Shown one piece after another: positions 16,127 to 24,874 of a stretch of 38,609 bases of DNA. Under the pieces are notes generated by a model, which was not told the DNA's origin, searched no databases, and saw nothing but the letters and a program-made list of their open reading frames with translations. The first letter of the stretch is position 1. The number at the start of each line of letters is the position of its first letter. A program made the position numbers and the translations under genes. The DNA is from Modicisalibacter coralii (GTDB taxonomy: Bacteria; Pseudomonadota; Gammaproteobacteria; Pseudomonadales; Halomonadaceae): NCBI RefSeq assembly GCF_004117855.1, contig NZ_QWBW01000041.1:1-38609 (forward strand), read 5' to 3'.

Positions 16127-17985
16127 CGGACATCTCCCGGCAGTGGCAGGGCAGTGGCTTTCTGGTGGAGTTGCGGCGTGAAGCAAAGATGCACCTCGGT
16201 GCCGCCCCCGGGGGGCTCGCGCAGCTCTAGCCGGCCGTTCAGGCTCGCGGCGCGCTCGCGCATGATGATGGTGCCGTAGTGGTTGGGCTGGCTGTCCTGC
16301 CCGCCGAAACCGACCCCGTCGTCGCGAACGCTCACCGCTACCTGCCCCTGGTCGTCGGTGGCCAGACTGACTTCGCAGTGGCTCGCCCGGGCATGGTGGA
16401 CGACGTTGGACAACGCCTCACGGACGATCTGCAGCGTGTGCACTTCCTCGTTGGGTGACAGCGGGCAATGGCCGAGGCGGTAAGCGAGGTGGATCATCGG
16501 CTCGCCGCGGCGCTCGAATTCGCGCACCGTCTCTTCCAGGGCGGCTTCCAGCCCCGGTTCGTTCATCTTCAGGCGGAACGTATTGAGCAGTTCGCGCAGT
16601 TGCCGGTAGGCGGCGTTGAGGCCCTCGCGCAGTTCGTCGACGATCGCCTCGGTGTCGGCATCGGAGCCGGTGCGACGCGCCTGGGCCTGGAGGCGAGCGA
16701 CTTGGATCTTCAGATAGGAGAGCGCCTGGGCCAGCGAGTCGTGAAGTTCGCGGGCGATCACCGCGCGCTCGTCCATCAGCGCCAGGCGGCGTTGCTCGGC
16801 GTAGCCCTGGGCCAGCGAGATCGAGGTGCCGATCAGCCCGGCGATGGTCTCCACCAGGTCGCGCTGCCAGCGCCGGGGCGGGGAGTCGGGGGGATACTGC
16901 AGCAACAGCACGCCGAACTCGCGCCCGGCCTCGCTCACCGGCACCCGGTACACCCAGGGAGCGGTGTCATCGCTGCCGTCGAGGCAGGGCTTGCAGGCCG
17001 GCGCCCGGCAGAAGTCGGGACAGTCGCCGGGCTTGGTGGACAGGCGCAGGTAGGCGCGCTCGGCATCGGCCTGGGCCAGGCACAGGGTGATCGGCCCCAG
17101 CCCGGAGACCGCGGCGAGCTGCTCGAGCACGCGGCGATACCTGGCGTCGCCGGCGGGGGCCCCGTTGAGCTGGCGGGCCGTTTGATAGAGCAGGTTGAGC
17201 GTCTCGTTGCTGCGCTGGAGCTCGGCGGTCTTGGCCTCGACCCGTGCCTCGAGTTCGCCATAGATCTGCGACAGGCTCTCGTTCATCTGGTTGATGGTGC
17301 GCGACAGCAGGCCCAGTTCGTCGCCGGCGGTGTAGTGGGTGCGCCCGGCGAAGTCGCCGCGCCGCGAGCGGTCGACCACCTTGAGCAGGTCGCGCAGCGG
17401 CGGCATCACCTCGGTGGCCAGCTTGTACATGGTCAGGAACACCAGGCCCAGCGTCAAAAACAGGATGACGCCCTGAAACAGGCGCAGCAGCTGGATGCGC
17501 GACTCCGCCTCGCGCTGTAGTTGACCGACCAGCCGGTCGACCTGATCGACGAAGCCGCCGATCCGGCGGGTGGCGATCGACGGCGGAGTCGATGCGTCCT
17601 GCATCAGCGGACGCAGCCGGTCGCGCCACTGCTCGACGACCGAGCGGTACTGCCGGGTCAACGGGTGCTGTCGGTCGTCCGGCAGGCGTTCGGTGATCAC
17701 CGGCGAGGTCAGGCTGCGGTCGAGTGCGGCGATCTGCGCCGCCGGCTGCCCGGGCGTGGCTCCGGACTGCAGGCGCGTGGCGAGCAGCCGGTAGGCCTGC
17801 ATGCGCAGGGCGCCGGCCTGGTTGATCGCCGCCGCGTCGCCGCTGGCGGTCTCGGCGATGACGATCGAGCCGAGCATGCTGGTCAGCGCCAGCAGCACGA
17901 TGCCGGCCATCGCCAGGCCGGCGCGGAAGGTCAGGGAACGGGTAATCGCGTGGGCCATGGGCTGTCGGGCGCTGCCTACCTCCAA
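16123..17985 (-). CDS. narX: NarX nitrate/nitrite sensor histidine kinase
   Basis: This 620-residue inner-membrane kinase senses periplasmic nitrate and nitrite and phosphorylates NarL. Order of parts: TM1 (about 21-45), periplasmic domain starting with the ligand-binding P-box INQAGALRMQAYRLLA (about 54-69), TM2 (about 163-187), HAMP (about 190-245), a central module with the Cys cluster DCPDFCRAPACKPC (about 325-340), the H-box RELHDSLAQALSYLK (His about 415) and a HATPase_c domain with DDGVGFG near 565. The start is uncertain: TTG at 17985 has GAGG 7 bases upstream, whereas the ATG at 17958 lacks a usable site. narL follows with a 4-bp overlap. Confidence 0.93.
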   Translation of the reverse strand: MEVGSARQPMAHAITRSLTFRAGLAMAGIVLLALTSMLGSIVIAETASGDAAAINQAGALRMQAYRLLATRLQSGATPGQPAAQIAALDRSLTSPVITERLPDDRQHPLTRQYRSVVEQWRDRLRPLMQDASTPPSIATRRIGGFVDQVDRLVGQLQREAESRIQLLRLFQGVILFLTLGLVFLTMYKLATEVMPPLRDLLKVVDRSRRGDFAGRTHYTAGDELGLLSRTINQMNESLSQIYGELEARVEAKTAELQRSNETLNLLYQTARQLNGAPAGDARYRRVLEQLAAVSGLGPITLCLAQADAERAYLRLSTKPGDCPDFCRAPACKPCLDGSDDTAPWVYRVPVSEAGREFGVLLLQYPPDSPPRRWQRDLVETIAGLIGTSISLAQGYAEQRRLALMDERAVIARELHDSLAQALSYLKIQVARLQAQARRTGSDADTEAIVDELREGLNAAYRQLRELLNTFRLKMNEPGLEAALEETVREFERRGEPMIHLAYRLGHCPLSPNEEVHTLQIVREALSNVVHHARASHCEVSLATDDQGQVAVSVRDDGVGFGGQDSQPNHYGTIIMRERAASLNGRLELREPPGGGTEVHLCFTPQLHQKATALPLPGDVR

Positions 17986-18073
17986 TGAATCGCCTCTGTC
18001 CCCGCCCCTCGCGTCTCCCCGGGCGGCTGGAAAAAAGAGGCGTCGAATCAGTGGCTTGTCGAAATCTGCCGGC

Positions 18074-18089
18074 TACCTCGAAAGAGGTA
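18074..18089 (+). promoter_or_regulatory. NarL 7-2-7 binding site
   Basis: TACCTCG-AA-AGAGGTA is an inverted pair of NarL heptamers with the 2-base gap preferred by NarL/NarP. The right half fits the complement of TACYYMT at 7 of 7, the left half at 6 of 7. It is 285 bases before narK and 89 bases before the narX start, centred 52 bases upstream of the FNR-like box. Confidence 0.75.
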
Positions 18090-18126
18090 GTCCCCGCCAG
18101 GGTCGGTGATGACCGCCCGGGGCGTC

Positions 18127-18140
18127 TTGATCCAGGTCAA
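18127..18140 (+). promoter_or_regulatory. FNR/ANR-like box upstream of narK
   Basis: TTGATCCAGGTCAA matches TTGAT-N4-ATCAA at 9 of 10 fixed positions (A to G in the right half). A TATAGC hexamer follows at 18158-18163, somewhat closer than in classical class II FNR promoters. FNR-type control of nar operons is well established. Confidence 0.7.
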
Positions 18141-18213
18141 CGGGCCTCCCGGCCCACTATAGCAAGGTCCGCTCAGAGCTCCTTCCAGAGCCTCACGGGT
18201 GACGGTGGGGTCT

Positions 18214-18308
18214 GCCGCGGCAAGCCTTCGCGAGGGCGCTGTAAACCCTTCCTTGGGCGCTACTTTTGCCATCCATGGCAAAAGACCCTCGCTCCGGCTT
18301 GCCCCGGC
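18214..18308 (+). repeat. Cloverleaf-shaped intergenic repeat, copy A
   Basis: An outer stem (GGCAAGCC 18219-18226 with GGCTTGCC 18296-18303, extended by GCCG/CGGC beyond one mismatch), an inner stem (GCGAGGG 18230-18236 with CCCTCGC 18286-18292) and two hairpins (CCC/GGG at 18246-18257, and the 10-bp stem CTTTTGCCAT / ATGGCAAAAG at 18263-18284) form a multi-branch junction. A second copy lies in opposite orientation at 27940-28034 with compensated stem changes. The unpaired core GCGCTGTAAACCC and GGGCGCTAC is identical in both. Confidence 0.85.
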
Positions 18309-18373
18309 AACCTTTCATCCCGCTTCTGGAATGGCGCTCCTCGTGAGGTTTCACCGAGCCAGAGGGGACGACC

Positions 18374-21070
18374 ATGGCCAACGACCACAACCCGGCGAGA
18401 CGCGAACAGAATCGCGCCCTGGGACTCTCGACGGTCGCCTTCACCGCCTGCTTCGCGGTGTGGACGCTGTTTTCCATTCTCGGTCTGCAGATCAAGCAGG
18501 AGTTCGCCCTGTCGGACACCCAGCTCGGCCTGCTGATGGCGACACCGGTGCTCACCGGGTCGATCAGCCGACTGTTCCTGGGCATCCTCACCGACCGCTT
18601 CGGCGGGCGCTGGGTGTTCAGCCTGCTGATGCTGGCCACCGCCGGCTGTGTCTATCTGCTGACCTTCGCCACCAGCTACCCCCTGCTGCTGCTCGGCGCC
18701 CTGGGCATCGGCCTGGCCGGCGGCTCGTTCATCGTCGGCGTGGCCTACACCTCGGCGTGGTTCGAGCCCGAGCGCCAGGGTACCGCATTGGGCATCTTCG
18801 GCGCCGGCAACGTCGGCGCGGCGGTGACCAACTTCGGCGCGCCCTTCCTGCTGCTGGCGCTGGGCTGGCAGGGCGCGGCCCTGGTCTACGCCACGGTCAT
18901 GGCGGCGATGGGCGTGGCCTTCCTGCTGCTGGCGCGCACCGACCCGCAGAGCGCCCAGCGTCGCACCGACGCCGTACCGCTCAAGCAGCAACTGGAGCCG
19001 CTGGTCGAACTGCGGGTGTGGCGCTTCTCGCTGTACTACTTCTTCGTCTTCGGCGGCTTCGTCGCCCTGGCGCTGTGGCTGCCGCACTACCTGGTCGAGG
19101 TCTACGGCCTGAGCATCACCGCCGCGGGTATCGTCGCTGCACTGTACACCATCCCGGCGTCGCTGTTTCGCATCCTCGGCGGCTGGCTCTCCGATCGCTA
19201 CGGCGCGCGGCGGGTGATGTACGCCACGCTGATCGCCTCGGTGGTCTGCACCTTCCTGCTCAGCTACCCGCCGACCCATTACCGTGTGCAGGGCGTCGAC
19301 GGCACGCTGGAGTTCTCGTTCGCCATGAACCTGATCGGCTTCGTCGCGCTGATCATGGTGCTGGGCTTCTTCATGTCGCTGGGCAAGGCGGCGGTGTTCA
19401 AGCACATCCCCAGCTACTACCCGCAGCACGTCGGCGCGGTGGGCGGCGTGGTGGGCATGATCGGCGGTCTGGGCGGCTTCTTCCTGCCGCTGACCTTCGG
19501 CATGCTCAACGACGTGGTGGGCATCTGGCAGAGCTGCTTCATGCTGCTGCTGCTGGTCTCCGGCGCGGCGCTGGCGTGGATGCATTACGCGATCCTGCGC
19601 GCCAGCCGTGAGGAATGGCGGGACGGCCGCGAGGTCCGCGATCTGCCGGAGCTGTCCACCCCCAGCCGCTTCGTGCTCCAGGACTGGCGCCCCGAGGACC
19701 CGGACTTCTGGGCCGAGAAGGGCAGGCGCATCGCCACCCGCAACCTGTGGATCTCGATCCCCAACCTGCTGCTGGCCTTCGCGGTGTGGATGGTCTGGTC
19801 GGTGGTGGTCGCCAAGCTGCCCCAGGTGGGCTTCGACTACACCTCCAACCAGCTGTTCTGGCTGGCCGCGCTGCCGGGGCTGTCCGGCGCCACGCTGCGC
19901 ATCTTCTACAGCTTCATGGTGCCGATCGTCGGCGGGCGGCGCTTCACCGCGCTGTCCACCGCCTCGCTGGCGCTGCCGGCGCTGTGGATCGGCTTCGCCG
20001 TGCAGAATCCCGAGACCCCCTACCTGGTGATGCTGATCCTGGCGCTGCTGTGCGGCTTCGGTGGCGGCAACTTCGCCTCGAGCATGGCCAACATCTCGTT
20101 CTTCTATCCCAAGCGCGAGAAGGGCAACGCCCTGGCGCTCAACGCCGGCCTGGGCAACCTGGGCGTCAGCGTCATGCAGTTCCTGATTCCGCTGGCGATC
20201 ACCGCCGGGGTGTTCGGCGCGCTGGGCGGCGAGCCGCAGGCCCTCGACGACGGTCAGCGCCTGTGGCTGCAGAACGCCGGCTTCGTGTGGGTGCCGTTCA
20301 TCCTGATCGGCGCGGTGGCGGCCTGGTTCGGCATGAACGACATCGCCAGTGCCCGGTCCTCGTTCAAGGATCAGGCGGTGATCTTCAAGCGCAAGCACAA
20401 CTGGCTGATGTGCGTGCTCTACACCGGCACCTTCGGCAGCTTCATCGGCTACTCCGCGGGCTTCCCGCTGCTGGCTTCCAACCAGTTCCCCGAGGTCGAC
20501 GTGCTGCAGTTCGCCTTCCTGGGGCCGCTGGTGGGCGCGCTGTCCCGCGCCGGCACCGGCTGGATCTCGGACCGCTTCGGCGGCGCCCGGGTCACCCTGT
20601 GGGTGTTCGCGGCGATGATCGCCTGCGTGGCCGGGGTGCTGTTCTTCCTCGGCATCAAGGACCAGCCGGGCGCGTTCTGGGGCTTCTTCGCGATGTTCCT
20701 GCTGCTGTTCTTCTTCACCGGGGTGGGCAACGCCAGCACCTTCCAGATGATCCCCGAGATCTTCCGCCAGGAAGTGGCGCGACTGATGCCATCACTCGAC
20801 GCCGCGGCGCAGCGCCAGCAGAGCGACAAGGAATCCGCGGCGACCATCGGCTTCACCTCGGCGATCGCCGCCTACGGTGCCTTCTTCATTCCCAAGACCT
20901 TCGGCAGCTCCATCGCCCTGACCGGCGGGGCCGAGCTGGCGCTGTACGGCTTCATCGCCTTCTACGCGATCTGCGTGGCCCTGACCTGGTTCTACTACAC
21001 CCGCGCCAACGCCGAGATCCGTTTTCAGGAGCCCGGGCGGGCGACGCCGGCACAGACCGCGTCGTCATGA
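18374..21070 (+). CDS. narK: NarK1-NarK2 fused nitrate/nitrite transporter
   Basis: This 898-residue protein joins two complete major-facilitator transporters. The first (about residues 1-430) has FGAGNVGAAVTNFGAPFLL and GGVVGMIGGLGGFFLP, the nitrate-signature stretches of NarK proteins. The second (about 450-885) has GGGNFASSMANISFFYPKRE, LNAGLGNLGVSVMQFLIPL and ATIGFTSAIAAYGAFFIPK. In fused NarK proteins such as that of Paracoccus, the NarK1 half is a proton-nitrate symporter and the NarK2 half a nitrate/nitrite exchanger. ATG at 18374 follows AGAGGGG. narG starts 27 bp downstream, so narK is the first gene of narKGHJI, divergent from narXL. Confidence 0.95.
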   Translation: MANDHNPARREQNRALGLSTVAFTACFAVWTLFSILGLQIKQEFALSDTQLGLLMATPVLTGSISRLFLGILTDRFGGRWVFSLLMLATAGCVYLLTFATSYPLLLLGALGIGLAGGSFIVGVAYTSAWFEPERQGTALGIFGAGNVGAAVTNFGAPFLLLALGWQGAALVYATVMAAMGVAFLLLARTDPQSAQRRTDAVPLKQQLEPLVELRVWRFSLYYFFVFGGFVALALWLPHYLVEVYGLSITAAGIVAALYTIPASLFRILGGWLSDRYGARRVMYATLIASVVCTFLLSYPPTHYRVQGVDGTLEFSFAMNLIGFVALIMVLGFFMSLGKAAVFKHIPSYYPQHVGAVGGVVGMIGGLGGFFLPLTFGMLNDVVGIWQSCFMLLLLVSGAALAWMHYAILRASREEWRDGREVRDLPELSTPSRFVLQDWRPEDPDFWAEKGRRIATRNLWISIPNLLLAFAVWMVWSVVVAKLPQVGFDYTSNQLFWLAALPGLSGATLRIFYSFMVPIVGGRRFTALSTASLALPALWIGFAVQNPETPYLVMLILALLCGFGGGNFASSMANISFFYPKREKGNALALNAGLGNLGVSVMQFLIPLAITAGVFGALGGEPQALDDGQRLWLQNAGFVWVPFILIGAVAAWFGMNDIASARSSFKDQAVIFKRKHNWLMCVLYTGTFGSFIGYSAGFPLLASNQFPEVDVLQFAFLGPLVGALSRAGTGWISDRFGGARVTLWVFAAMIACVAGVLFFLGIKDQPGAFWGFFAMFLLLFFFTGVGNASTFQMIPEIFRQEVARLMPSLDAAAQRQQSDKESAATIGFTSAIAAYGAFFIPKTFGSSIALTGGAELALYGFIAFYAICVALTWFYYTRANAEIRFQEPGRATPAQTASS

Positions 21071-21097
21071 ACCCGCGCCGTTGAGGAGAAAAATCCC

Positions 21098-24000
21098 ATG
21101 AGTCATTTTCTGGACCGTCTGAAATACCTGACCCGCCGCCCCGAACACTTCGCCGAGGGGCACGGCGAGACCCGCGACGAGACCCGCGACTGGGAGGACG
21201 GCTATCGGGCCCGCTGGCAGCACGACAAGATCGTGCGCTCCACCCATGGCGTGAACTGCACCGGTTCGTGCAGCTGGAAGATCTACGTCAAGAACGGCCT
21301 GGTCACCTGGGAGACCCAGCAGACCGACTACCCGCGCACCCGGCCGGATCTGCCCAACCACGAGCCGCGCGGCTGCCCGCGCGGGGCCAGCTACTCCTGG
21401 TACCTGTACAGCGCCAACCGGCTCAAGTACCCCTTGATCCGCAAGCCGCTGCTGGCGCTGTGGCGCGAGGCGCTCGCCGAGCACGCCGATCCGGTCGACG
21501 CCTGGGCGTCGATCGTCGAGGACCCGGCGAAGGCGGCCCGCTACAAGAAGGCCCGCGGTCTGGGCGGCTTCGTGCGCGCCGACTGGGAAGAGATGGAGAC
21601 ATTGATCGCCGCCTCCAACGTTTATACCGCCAAGCAGTACGGCCCGGACCGGATCATCGGCTTCTCGCCGATCCCCGCCATGTCGATGGTCAGCTACGCC
21701 GCCGGGGCCCGCTACCTGTCGCTGATCGGCGGGGTCTGCCTGTCGTTCTACGACTGGTACTGCGACCTGCCGCCGGCCTCGCCGATGACCTGGGGTGAGC
21801 AGACCGACGTGCCGGAATCCGCCGACTGGTACAACTCGGGCTACCTGATCGCCTGGGGCTCCAACGTGCCCCAGACCCGCACCCCGGACGCCCACTTCTT
21901 CACCGAGGTGCGCTACAAGGGCACCAAGACCGTCGCCATCACCCCGGACTATGCCGAGGTGGCCAAGCTCGCCGACGAGTGGCTGTCCGCCAAGCAGGGC
22001 ACCGACGCCGCGCTGGCGATGGCCATGGGCCACGTGATCCTCAAGGAGTTCCACCTCGAGCGCCAGGACCCCTACTTCACCGACTACGTGCGCCGCTACA
22101 CCGACATGCCGATGCTGGTCGAGCTCGAGCCCCGCGAGGACGGCAGCTACGTCCCCGGGCGCCAGTTGCGCGCCAGCGACTTCAGCGAGGCCCTCGGCCA
22201 GGCCAACAACCCCGAGTGGAAGACCGTCGCCTGGGACGTCACGAGCGACCGGCTGGTGGTGCCGCGTGGCTCGATCGGTTTCCGCTGGGGCCAGGACGGC
22301 GTCGAGGCCGACCGGGGCAAGTGGAACCTCGAGCCGCTGGACGCCGAGGGCCGCGAGATCGAGCCGCTGCTCACCCTCGCCGAGCACCACGATGCCGTGG
22401 CACGGGTCGCCTTTCCCTACTTCGGCGGCATCGAGCACGAACACTTCGCCCACGTCGCCGGTGACGACGTGCTTCATCACAACCTGCCGGTCAAGCGCCT
22501 GACCCGTGGCGACGGCAGCACGGTGCTGGCGGTCACGGTGTTCGACCTGACCTGCGCCAACTACGGCATCGACCGCGGTTTCAGCGGTAACGAGGGCGCG
22601 GCGGACGACGGCGCCACCGCCTACGACCAGGTGCGCCCCTACACCCCGGCCTGGCAGGAGCAGATCACCGGCGTGCCCGCCGCGCAGTGCCTGCGTATCG
22701 CCCGCGAATTCGCCGACAACGCGTCCAGGACCCATGGCCGCAGCATGATCATCGTCGGCGCCGGGATGAACCACTGGTACCACATGGACATGAGCTATCG
22801 CGGGCTGATCAACATGCTCATCCTGTGTGGCTGCGTGGGCCAGAGCGGCGGCGGCTGGGCGCATTACGTCGGCCAGGAGAAGCTGCGCCCGCAGACCGGC
22901 TGGCTGCCGCTGGCCTTCGGCCTCGACTGGACGCGGCCGCCGCGCCAGATGAACGGCACCTCGTTCTTCTACAACCACTCCAGCCAGTGGCGCTACGAGA
23001 AGCTCGAGATCCAGGAGATCCTCTCGCCGCTGGCCGATCCCAAGCAGTACGGCGGCAGCCTGATCGACTACAACGTGCGCGCCGAGCGCATGGGCTGGCT
23101 GCCATCGGCGCCACAGCTCGGTACCAACCCGCTGCGCCTGGCCGCGGCCGCCGAGGCGGCCGGGCTGTCCACCAGGGACTACGCCGTACAGCAGCTCAAG
23201 GCGGGCAAGCTTGCCTTCGCCGCCGAGGACCCGGACGACCCGCAGAACTTCCCGCGCAACCTGTTCATCTGGCGCTCCAACCTGCTGGGCAGCTCCGGCA
23301 AGGGCCACGACTACCTGCTCAAGTACCTGCTGGGCGCCAACCACGGCGTGCAGGGCAAGGACCTGGGCAGCATGGACGGCGTCAAGCCCGAGGAGGTGGC
23401 GTGGCGCGACGAGGCCGCCGAGGGCAAGCTCGACCTGCTGGTGACCCTGGACTTCCGCATGTCCACCACCTGCCTGTACTCGGACATCGTGTTGCCCACC
23501 GCGACCTGGTACGAGAAGGACGACCTCAACACCTCGGACATGCATCCGTTCATCCACCCGCTGACCGCGGCCACCGACCCGGCCTGGGAATCGCGCAGCG
23601 ACTGGGAGATCTACAAGAGCATCGCCAGGGCGTTCTCGCGGGTCTGCCCGGGACATCTCGGCGAGGAGACCGATCTGGTCACCCTGCCGCTGCAGCACGA
23701 CTCCCCGGGGGAGCTCGCCCAGCTCGACGTCAAGGACTGGAAGCGCGGCGAGTGCGAGCCGGTCCCCGGCCGGACCATGCCCAATCTGGTCGAGGTCAAG
23801 CGCGACTACCCGGCCACCTATGAGCGGTTCACCTCGCTGGGGCCGGCGCTCGAGGCGCTCGGCAACGGCAGCAAGGGCATCAACTGGACGACCGACAAGG
23901 AGGTGGAACTGCTCGGCCGGCTCAATCGCCGCAAGCTCGACGGCGCCGCCAAGGGCCGCCCGTGCATCGAGAGCGCCATCGACGCCGCCGAGACCATCCT

Positions 24001-24874
24001 CTCGCTGGCCCCGGAGACCAACGGTCAGGTGGCGGTGCGCGCCTGGGAGTCGCTGTCGAAGGTGACCGGCCGCGACCATGCCCATCTGGCGCGGCCCAAG
24101 GAGGAGGAGAAGATCCGCTTCCGCGACGTGGTCGCCCAGCCGCGCAAGATCATCTCCAGCCCCACCTGGTCGGGGCTCGAGGACGAGCACGTTTCCTACA
24201 ACGCCGGCTACACCAACGTCCACGAGCTGATCCCCTGGCGCACCGTCAGCGGCCGCCAGCAGCTCTACCAGGATCACCCCTGGATGCGCGCCTTCGGCGA
24301 GAGCCTGCTCGCCTACCGCCCGCCGATCGACACCAAGGCGGTGGCCAGTGTCCATGCGCCCAGGTCCAACGGCAACCCGGAGATCGCGCTCAACTGGATC
24401 ACCCCGCACCAGAAGTGGGGCATCCACTCCACCTATTCGGACAACCTGCTGATGCAGACCCTGTCCCGCGGCGGGCCGATCGTCTGGCTCTCCGAGGAGG
24501 ACGCCCGTGCCATCGGTGTCGAGGACAACGACTGGCTCGAGCTCTACAACGCCAACGGTGCGATCACCGCCCGTGCGGTGGTCAGCCAGCGGGTCAAGAC
24601 CGGCATGGCGATGATGTACCACGCCCAGGAGCGGCTGGTGAACATTCCCGGTTCGGAGATTTCCGGCACCCGCGGCGGTATCCACAACTCGGTGACCCGC
24701 ATCTGCCCCAAGCCGACCCACATGATCGGCGGCTACGGCCAGCTGGCCTACGGCTTCAACTACTACGGCACCGTGGGTTCCAACCGTGACGAATTCGTCG
24801 TCGTGCGCAAGATGAAGCGGGTCGACTGGCTGGACGGCGAAGGCAACGACTACGAACAGGAGGCCGTGAAATGA
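21098..24874 (+). CDS. narG: Respiratory nitrate reductase alpha subunit NarG
   Basis: This 1258-residue catalytic subunit reduces nitrate to nitrite at a molybdenum bis-MGD centre on the cytoplasmic side of the membrane. The N-terminal FS0 cluster ligands are intact: H50, C54, C58 and C93 (HGVNCTGSCSW and RGCPRGAS). The Mo ligand is D223 in YCDLPPASPMTWGEQTD; all are one position later than in E. coli, and length is normal. ATG at 21098 follows GAGGAG. narH overlaps the end by 4 bases. No Tat leader is expected and none is present beyond the usual short vestige. Expression should follow the FNR-like and NarL sites ahead of narK. Confidence 0.97.
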   Translation: MSHFLDRLKYLTRRPEHFAEGHGETRDETRDWEDGYRARWQHDKIVRSTHGVNCTGSCSWKIYVKNGLVTWETQQTDYPRTRPDLPNHEPRGCPRGASYSWYLYSANRLKYPLIRKPLLALWREALAEHADPVDAWASIVEDPAKAARYKKARGLGGFVRADWEEMETLIAASNVYTAKQYGPDRIIGFSPIPAMSMVSYAAGARYLSLIGGVCLSFYDWYCDLPPASPMTWGEQTDVPESADWYNSGYLIAWGSNVPQTRTPDAHFFTEVRYKGTKTVAITPDYAEVAKLADEWLSAKQGTDAALAMAMGHVILKEFHLERQDPYFTDYVRRYTDMPMLVELEPREDGSYVPGRQLRASDFSEALGQANNPEWKTVAWDVTSDRLVVPRGSIGFRWGQDGVEADRGKWNLEPLDAEGREIEPLLTLAEHHDAVARVAFPYFGGIEHEHFAHVAGDDVLHHNLPVKRLTRGDGSTVLAVTVFDLTCANYGIDRGFSGNEGAADDGATAYDQVRPYTPAWQEQITGVPAAQCLRIAREFADNASRTHGRSMIIVGAGMNHWYHMDMSYRGLINMLILCGCVGQSGGGWAHYVGQEKLRPQTGWLPLAFGLDWTRPPRQMNGTSFFYNHSSQWRYEKLEIQEILSPLADPKQYGGSLIDYNVRAERMGWLPSAPQLGTNPLRLAAAAEAAGLSTRDYAVQQLKAGKLAFAAEDPDDPQNFPRNLFIWRSNLLGSSGKGHDYLLKYLLGANHGVQGKDLGSMDGVKPEEVAWRDEAAEGKLDLLVTLDFRMSTTCLYSDIVLPTATWYEKDDLNTSDMHPFIHPLTAATDPAWESRSDWEIYKSIARAFSRVCPGHLGEETDLVTLPLQHDSPGELAQLDVKDWKRGECEPVPGRTMPNLVEVKRDYPATYERFTSLGPALEALGNGSKGINWTTDKEVELLGRLNRRKLDGAAKGRPCIESAIDAAETILSLAPETNGQVAVRAWESLSKVTGRDHAHLARPKEEEKIRFRDVVAQPRKIISSPTWSGLEDEHVSYNAGYTNVHELIPWRTVSGRQQLYQDHPWMRAFGESLLAYRPPIDTKAVASVHAPRSNGNPEIALNWITPHQKWGIHSTYSDNLLMQTLSRGGPIVWLSEEDARAIGVEDNDWLELYNANGAITARAVVSQRVKTGMAMMYHAQERLVNIPGSEISGTRGGIHNSVTRICPKPTHMIGGYGQLAYGFNYYGTVGSNRDEFVVVRKMKRVDWLDGEGNDYEQEAVK

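Larger units (their letters stand above)
17986..18373. other. narX-narK divergent control region
   Basis: These 388 bases hold no gene. From left to right I see a 7-2-7 NarL-type site (18074-18089), an FNR-like box (18127-18140), a possible -10 TATAGC at 18158-18163, a roughly 95-bp cloverleaf-shaped repeat (18214-18308) and the narK ribosome binding site AGAGGGG. If transcription starts near 18170, narK mRNA has a leader of about 200 bases that contains the whole repeat. Confidence 0.6.

Noticed and set aside
18214-18308. tRNA gene, because of the cloverleaf-like fold
   Set aside because: No TTC-type T loop, no anticodon stem-loop of the right size, no acceptor end; arms are too long and the junction has two hairpins rather than three.
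18260-20398. Long minus-strand open frame opposite narK
   Set aside because: Low-complexity Gln/His/Arg/Glu-rich product typical of antisense frames in GC-rich genes; narK is unambiguous.
21065-24721. Very long minus-strand open frame opposite narG
   Set aside because: It is a shadow frame caused by high GC and codon bias. narG on the plus strand is complete with all cofactor ligands.
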